Shown here piece by piece: positions 60,599 through 64,000 of a stretch of 64,000 nt of DNA. The notes under the pieces are model-generated. The model had not been told where the DNA came from, searched no databases, and saw nothing but the letters and a program-made list of their open reading frames with translations. Origin of the DNA: Nitrospinaceae bacterium (GTDB lineage Bacteria; Nitrospinota; Nitrospinia; Nitrospinales; Nitrospinaceae); contig JAHELC010000004.1 in NCBI GenBank assembly GCA_024644405.1, positions 1 to 64,000 of the forward strand. The letters run 5' to 3'. Position 1 is the first letter of the stretch, and every line of letters starts with the position of its first letter. Both the position numbers and the translations under genes were made by a program.

Positions 60599-61723
60599 TT
60601 AGCCGGGACGAGCGTTGAACTGAATACGGTGAAACCCATCGGTTCCAGAAGGAAACGGGTCGCGCTGGCCATCGCGCTGGATTCCGCTGTATTGGTCGGC
60701 GGCACGGACGGCAATGGAATAACGGCCACGCCGGTGCAATTTCATGGGGAAGGACCAGAACACCCAGCTGTAGGGGGACAATGGTTTTTCCAGCCGGGCG
60801 AGGGACCAACTGCGTTCGCCATCTATGCTTACCTGGACATATTGAATGCCCCGGTCCCCGGCAAAGGCGATCCCCCTGATCACGGTCTTCGAGCCCTGCA
60901 CCCATCCCCCGTTTTTAGGGTAATCGATGCGCGAAATGATTTTCACTTTGCCGTCACGGGACCAGTTTTTTTTCTCCCAGTAGCCGGTATGGCGTTCGTT
61001 GGACACTTCAATTTCGCGAATCCATTTGACCTGCTTGATGCCGTACAGGCCGGGGACCAGCAATCTCAGGGGGAACCCGTGTTCGCGCGGCAGGGGTTTG
61101 CCATTCATGGTATGAGCCAGCAAAGCGGCACGGTGTCGTCCCCGGCTGAGGGGGATTCTGTCGTGGTAGCCGTCGGCGCCTTTAAAGATGAGCGTCCGGG
61201 TAAAAAAGTCAGGATCCGCCTCGTCCAGCAAGTCTCTCAGGGAAACTCCTTCCCACTCGGCATTGCCCACGGCGTAACCGCCGACCGGATTGCCGATACA
61301 GCTCAGGGTGATGATCCGCTTTACGGCGGGCCGTTTCCGGATTTGATCGAGAGACAGGGTAATTGGTTGGTCAACTTTTCCGGTAATATTCAGACGCCAG
61401 GCTGCGGAGTTGAATCCCTTCGGGGGACCGTGGATGTCTTGCACATAAAATTCTGCATTGGGCGTAATGGGTGACACAACGCCGGTTGGCGCGGTTACTT
61501 TGGGTTGCATGTCCGCCACCCGGGTGAGGCCCGGCTCCCTTGACAGGGAGGGGGAACGGGCAGACCTTTTCAAGTTACCGGGAGTTCCCGGCTGCCTTTC
61601 AGAGTTGGGGCCCAGCGTCACCCTAGCCTGCGACGGTTCGCCGCCCGCCAGGGCCCGTAAAGGATACACTATCAGGGATAAAACGCCGAGCCACAGAAAG
61701 CGCAGAAACTGGTAGCGCGTCAC
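60599..61723 (-). CDS. Sulfite-oxidase-family molybdenum enzyme with dimerisation domain
   Basis: A 374-residue protein. The Mo-ligand is Cys142 in ITLSCIGNPVGG; the pterin domain covers about 75-250, with EHGFPLRLLVPGLYGIKQVKWIREIEV. A C-terminal Mo-co dimerisation domain follows (IRGIAFAGDRGIQYVQVSIDGERSW, then VFWSFPMKLHRRGRYSIAVRAAD). It probably oxidises a small sulfur compound in the periplasm. The N-terminus TRYQFLRFLWLGVLS has a Tat-like frame (TRxxFLR), but Tyr replaces the second Arg. Start is GTG 61723. It is the last gene of the sigma/arsM operon, 21 bases after arsM. Confidence 0.85.
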   Translation of the reverse strand: MTRYQFLRFLWLGVLSLIVYPLRALAGGEPSQARVTLGPNSERQPGTPGNLKRSARSPSLSREPGLTRVADMQPKVTAPTGVVSPITPNAEFYVQDIHGPPKGFNSAAWRLNITGKVDQPITLSLDQIRKRPAVKRIITLSCIGNPVGGYAVGNAEWEGVSLRDLLDEADPDFFTRTLIFKGADGYHDRIPLSRGRHRAALLAHTMNGKPLPREHGFPLRLLVPGLYGIKQVKWIREIEVSNERHTGYWEKKNWSRDGKVKIISRIDYPKNGGWVQGSKTVIRGIAFAGDRGIQYVQVSIDGERSWSLARLEKPLSPYSWVFWSFPMKLHRRGRYSIAVRAADQYSGIQRDGQRDPFPSGTDGFHRIQFNARPG

Positions 61724-61744
61724 TGCTGTTCACCCCGATCCAGG

Positions 61745-62716
61745 TTAGCTGCAACAGGAATCATCATCGGAGGCTTTTTCCTCTGGATCGATGATATTGA
61801 ACATCTCCCGGTAGGGAGGAGAGTCGAGCACGCTTGCGAAATCTTCATCCACTTCCACGGGAACGCCCATGGGAAACTGGATGTTCCGAAAAGTGACGGC
61901 ATGCAAAGGACCGGCATAGATCGCCTGCACTTTTCCGGGACAACAGGATTGTTCAACCGGTACGGATTTGTAGGCGGTCAGGATGTAGGAGTAAAATCGG
62001 ATACCCTCGACAATTTTCCACAAGTAGTCCTTCTGCAGAGTGAAACCGTGGAAATCGCTCTGTTTCGAGTAGTTGATGAACTCATCGAGAGTCAGTGCGC
62101 CGGAGACGCATTCGCCCCACAGTTCACGGTTGTTGCGCATTTCCTGAGGAACCGGTTTGTCCGAAATGATATCGGCGATGACGAATCGGCCGCCGGGTTT
62201 AAGGATTCGATGAATTTCGCGGAAGACTTCTTCCTTGTCGGTGGACAGGTTGATGACACAGTTGGAGGTGACCACATCCACGGACTGGTCGTCCATGGGG
62301 ATGGCTTCCAGGAACCCGTGCTTGAACTCGATATTGTTGTACCCCAGGTTTTTGGAAACCTGTTCGGAGTTTTTGCGGGCACTGGCGAGCATTTTCTCCG
62401 TCATGTCCACGCCAGTGACTTTGCCTTCCGGCCCTACAAATTTTGCGGCGATGAAACAGTCGATGCCGCCGCCGGAACCGAGGTCCACCATGGATTCGCC
62501 GGGAGCGATGTTGGCCCGGTTCACGGGACTGCCGCATCCGTAGGAGATATCCATCACCTCGGAAGGAATATGCGAGAGATCTCCGGGATCGTAATTCACC
62601 GGGCAACATAAACTTTCCTGGGTAGCGACGGCGGCTTTGGAATAATAGTCGCGGACGTCGTCGCGGGTGACTTCAGAACGCGTTTCGGTTTCTGTGCCGG
62701 CTCTCCTGTCATTCAT
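61745..62716 (-). CDS. arsM: ArsM-like arsenite S-adenosylmethionine methyltransferase
   Basis: A 323-residue class I methyltransferase. Motif I is MVDLGSGGGIDCFIAAKFVG near 76-95. Cysteines expected to hold As(III) are at CCP near 37-39, YGCGSPV near 59-65, and ECVSGAL near 202-208; NCVINLSTDK is a family segment. The C-terminus has added CCPGK and a final DDDSCCS. By family it methylates arsenite, possibly to volatile or methylated forms. Other ArsM-like enzymes of unknown substrate exist. It lies between the anti-sigma and sulfite-oxidase genes, and an ArsR gene is divergent nearby. Confidence 0.85.
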   Translation of the reverse strand: MNDRRAGTETETRSEVTRDDVRDYYSKAAVATQESLCCPVNYDPGDLSHIPSEVMDISYGCGSPVNRANIAPGESMVDLGSGGGIDCFIAAKFVGPEGKVTGVDMTEKMLASARKNSEQVSKNLGYNNIEFKHGFLEAIPMDDQSVDVVTSNCVINLSTDKEEVFREIHRILKPGGRFVIADIISDKPVPQEMRNNRELWGECVSGALTLDEFINYSKQSDFHGFTLQKDYLWKIVEGIRFYSYILTAYKSVPVEQSCCPGKVQAIYAGPLHAVTFRNIQFPMGVPVEVDEDFASVLDSPPYREMFNIIDPEEKASDDDSCCS

Positions 62717-62747
62717 CTGAACATTCCTTTCCGATTATATTAATTTG

Positions 62748-63053
62748 TCAACCTGATTGTTTAAGGGAATTTTTGATTTTGGTTTTAGACTGCTCACTGA
62801 GAACCACCTGCTGTTGAGTCGGTGCCTCTTCTCCCGACAGCTTCCGCGCGAGGGCGCGGATCGTTTCCAATTGATTTTTATAAAAGCAGCATACATCGCA
62901 AATGGCAATATGAAACTTGAGCCGCAACCGTTTGCCCAAGGGCAGGGAGTGATCCATCATCTCCGAAATAAGGGGTGTGGTGTCCCGGCACGTCATTTGG
63001 AACCATTGGAGCATTTGCCCCATGAATTTTACCATTATTGAGTTTGATTTCAT
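62748..63053 (-). CDS. Zinc-binding anti-sigma factor (ZAS-type)
   Basis: A 101-residue protein from ATG 63053, which overlaps the sigma-factor stop by one base (TAATG). The zinc signature H-x3-C-x2-C is HIAICDVC near 65-72, as in RsrA/ChrR-type ZAS domains. There is no membrane helix, so it is cytosolic. By family it holds the ECF factor inactive until a signal (oxidant or metal) releases it. A Gln/Ser/Lys-rich tail follows. A start at ATG 63035 is possible. Confidence 0.82.
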   Translation of the reverse strand: MKSNSIMVKFMGQMLQWFQMTCRDTTPLISEMMDHSLPLGKRLRLKFHIAICDVCCFYKNQLETIRALARKLSGEEAPTQQQVVLSEQSKTKIKNSLKQSG

Positions 63054-63622
63054 TACTGCTTCGTGTCCCAATGACTCGTTTCCAGGCATTTGCGGAGTTG
63101 GTTCCGGGCCCGGTGCAAAATTACCCACAAATTAGTCGGCTTGATACCCATTTCCTTACAAATTTCCTCCGAAGCCAGCCCTTCTATCTCCTTCAAAACA
63201 AATATGTTGCGGAATTTATCTGACAGCCGGTCCATACATTGGGACAAAGCCTCCACGAGCTGGTGGTTTTCGGCGGCTTTGTGAGGGTCGGTATCCCAAT
63301 TTTTTGGAGCGTTCAGCCAATGTCCGTCAGCATGGTAAGCGTTTTCCAAGGGATCAGATCCGTCCTCCGGGGTCAGCTCAAATGTTCTCTGGGTCTTCAA
63401 TTCCCTGAAATGGTCCAGGATTTTATGTTTGAGAATGCCGAACAGCCAGCTTTTTTCGGTGGATCTTCCCTGGAAAGAACTTTTGGCCTGCAGAGCAGCG
63501 AGCAGGGTGACCTGCACGATCTCCTCAGAGGCATCCGGATTTTTCACCCGCACCAGAGTATATCGATACAGCATATCACCGTATCGGTCCACCCACAAAT
63601 CGCTGTTCAGAGTTTCCGGCAT
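63053..63622 (-). CDS. ECF-type RNA polymerase sigma factor
   Basis: A 189-residue sigma factor. Region 2 covers about 11-75 (DRYGDMLYRYTLVRVKNPDASEEIVQVTLLAALQAKSSFQ, WLFGILKHKILDHFRE). Region 4 covers about 128-185 (LSDKFRNIFVLKEIEGLASEEICKEMGIKPTNLWVILHRARNQLRKCLE). It heads the operon with its anti-sigma factor, arsM and a sulfite-oxidase-like gene. It is divergent from arsR; only 70 bases separate the two starts, so shared control is likely. Confidence 0.93.
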   Translation of the reverse strand: MPETLNSDLWVDRYGDMLYRYTLVRVKNPDASEEIVQVTLLAALQAKSSFQGRSTEKSWLFGILKHKILDHFRELKTQRTFELTPEDGSDPLENAYHADGHWLNAPKNWDTDPHKAAENHQLVEALSQCMDRLSDKFRNIFVLKEIEGLASEEICKEMGIKPTNLWVILHRARNQLRKCLETSHWDTKQ

Positions 63623-63655
63623 CTTTACGATAATCCCACACTAAGATTGGAGTTG

Positions 63656-63685
63656 TTGACTTCCGCCTCTCGAAGCTCATATACT
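63656..63685 (+). promoter_or_regulatory. Promoter of the arsR-type gene
   Basis: TTGACT (63656-63661) and TATACT (63680-63685) are separated by 18 bases. The expected transcription start falls at or within a base or two of the ATG at 63693, and no ribosome-binding sequence precedes it, so the mRNA may be leaderless. Confidence 0.5.
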
Positions 63686-63692
63686 GGCTTCC

Positions 63693-64000
63693 ATGAACCA
63701 GACACCTGATGCAGGAGAATGCGCGAAAATATTAAAATCACTGGCCGATGAGTCGCGCTTGAAAATCGTCCGTCTTTTGTTGAACGGAGAGCAAAGCGTT
63801 TCCGAAGTGGTCCGCTCCCTGCGCATGGCCCAGCCCCAGGTCTCACATCACCTTTCGATTTTAAGGAGTTCCGGATTGGTGAATACTCGAAGAGAGGGTA
63901 AAAAAATCATCAATTTTATTGATCCGGAAGTCAAATACATCCTGGAAAAGAAAGAAATCGGTTTGGATCTGGGATGTTGTTCCATCCAATTTGACAATAA
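63693..64000 (+). CDS. ArsR/SmtB-family regulator (3' end beyond the window)
   Basis: The first 102 codons of a winged-helix repressor: ECAKILKSLADESRLKIVRLLLNGEQSVSEVV near 9-40, then the recognition helix MAQPQVSHHLSILRSSGLVNTRREGKKI near 45-72. The visible end GLDLGCCSIQF has a Cys pair near residue 95 that could bind As(III) or another thiophilic metal, typical of ArsR proteins controlling arsM. The window ends before the stop. Divergent from the sigma-factor operon. Confidence 0.9.
   Translation, partial: MNQTPDAGECAKILKSLADESRLKIVRLLLNGEQSVSEVVRSLRMAQPQVSHHLSILRSSGLVNTRREGKKIINFIDPEVKYILEKKEIGLDLGCCSIQFDN

Noticed and set aside
60697-60708. Another mnmE-end core (TGTATTGG) near 60.7 kb
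   Set aside because: Only eight bases match, it lies inside the sulfite-oxidase-like gene, and the flanking GAGGAGGTCG block is absent.

Overview
The window looks like a stretch of chromosome from a Gram-negative, aerobic, probably marine or aquatic bacterium. Many lipoproteins carry lipobox signals, and there are periplasmic c-type cytochrome and molybdenum enzymes with Sec or Tat signals, a YidC-type insertase with a large periplasmic domain, and a complete PstSCAB importer. Nothing here fixes the taxon. The mix (class II NrdJ, split glycine decarboxylase GcvPA, many TPR, SUMF1-like and DUF3179 proteins, arsenic methylation, several Mo-enzymes) suggested a Nitrospinota/Nitrospirota-like or deep proteobacterial lineage to me; that is a guess, not a result. 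I see no rRNA, tRNA, CRISPR, transposase, integrase or complete prophage.

Layout. 1-3.2 kb is accessory and repeat-rich: an orphan GNAT acyltransferase between direct repeats, a 46-codon relic of a SRAP (YedK/HMCES) gene, a cytochrome c and small lipoproteins. 3.1-7.4 kb holds three same-orientation copies of the 3' end of mnmE (one is the real gene end) separating nhaA from a CocE-like hydrolase plus mtfA. This looks like a stack of insertions at the mnmE 3' end, the site used by SGI1-type islands, although no integrase remains. 7.3-11.3 kb is the conserved rpmH-rnpA-yidD-yidC-mnmE operon with a near-consensus promoter. 11.6-19.4 kb holds a secreted repeat protein, tyrS, a membrane protein-hutH-methyltransferase group, a short ModE-like regulator, a NAGPA-domain protein and a lipoprotein pair. 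19.4-23.9 kb holds lepA-lepB-HAD hydrolase and an NTP transferase. 24-27.6 kb holds gcvT-gcvH-gcvPA and an HU protein.

27.7-36.1 kb holds two pyridine-nucleotide disulfide oxidoreductases, TPR and PD40 proteins, a Rieske-like protein that has lost canonical ligands, a DnaA-box cluster, a Tat-exported YedY-like Mo-enzyme overlapping a SUMF1-like gene, and two TM2 proteins. 36.2-39.5 kb is guaB-guaA. 39.8-45.5 kb is a periplasmic transglutaminase-like protein and a large B12-dependent ribonucleotide reductase whose promoter carries two NrdR-type boxes one helical phase apart. 45.6-50.6 kb holds SUMF1/TPR lipoproteins, two uncharacterised proteins and a methyltransferase. 50.8-54.1 kb is pstSCAB. 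54.3-60.5 kb holds TPR, DUF3179 and VTT-domain genes and unknowns. 60.6-64 kb is an operon of ECF sigma factor, zinc-binding anti-sigma factor, ArsM-like methyltransferase and sulfite-oxidase-like enzyme, divergent from an ArsR regulator cut by the window end.

Most interesting for follow-up: the mnmE-end repeat array, the NrdR-controlled nrdJ promoter, the DnaA-box cluster, the altered Rieske protein, and the sigma/anti-sigma/arsM/sulfite-oxidase operon.
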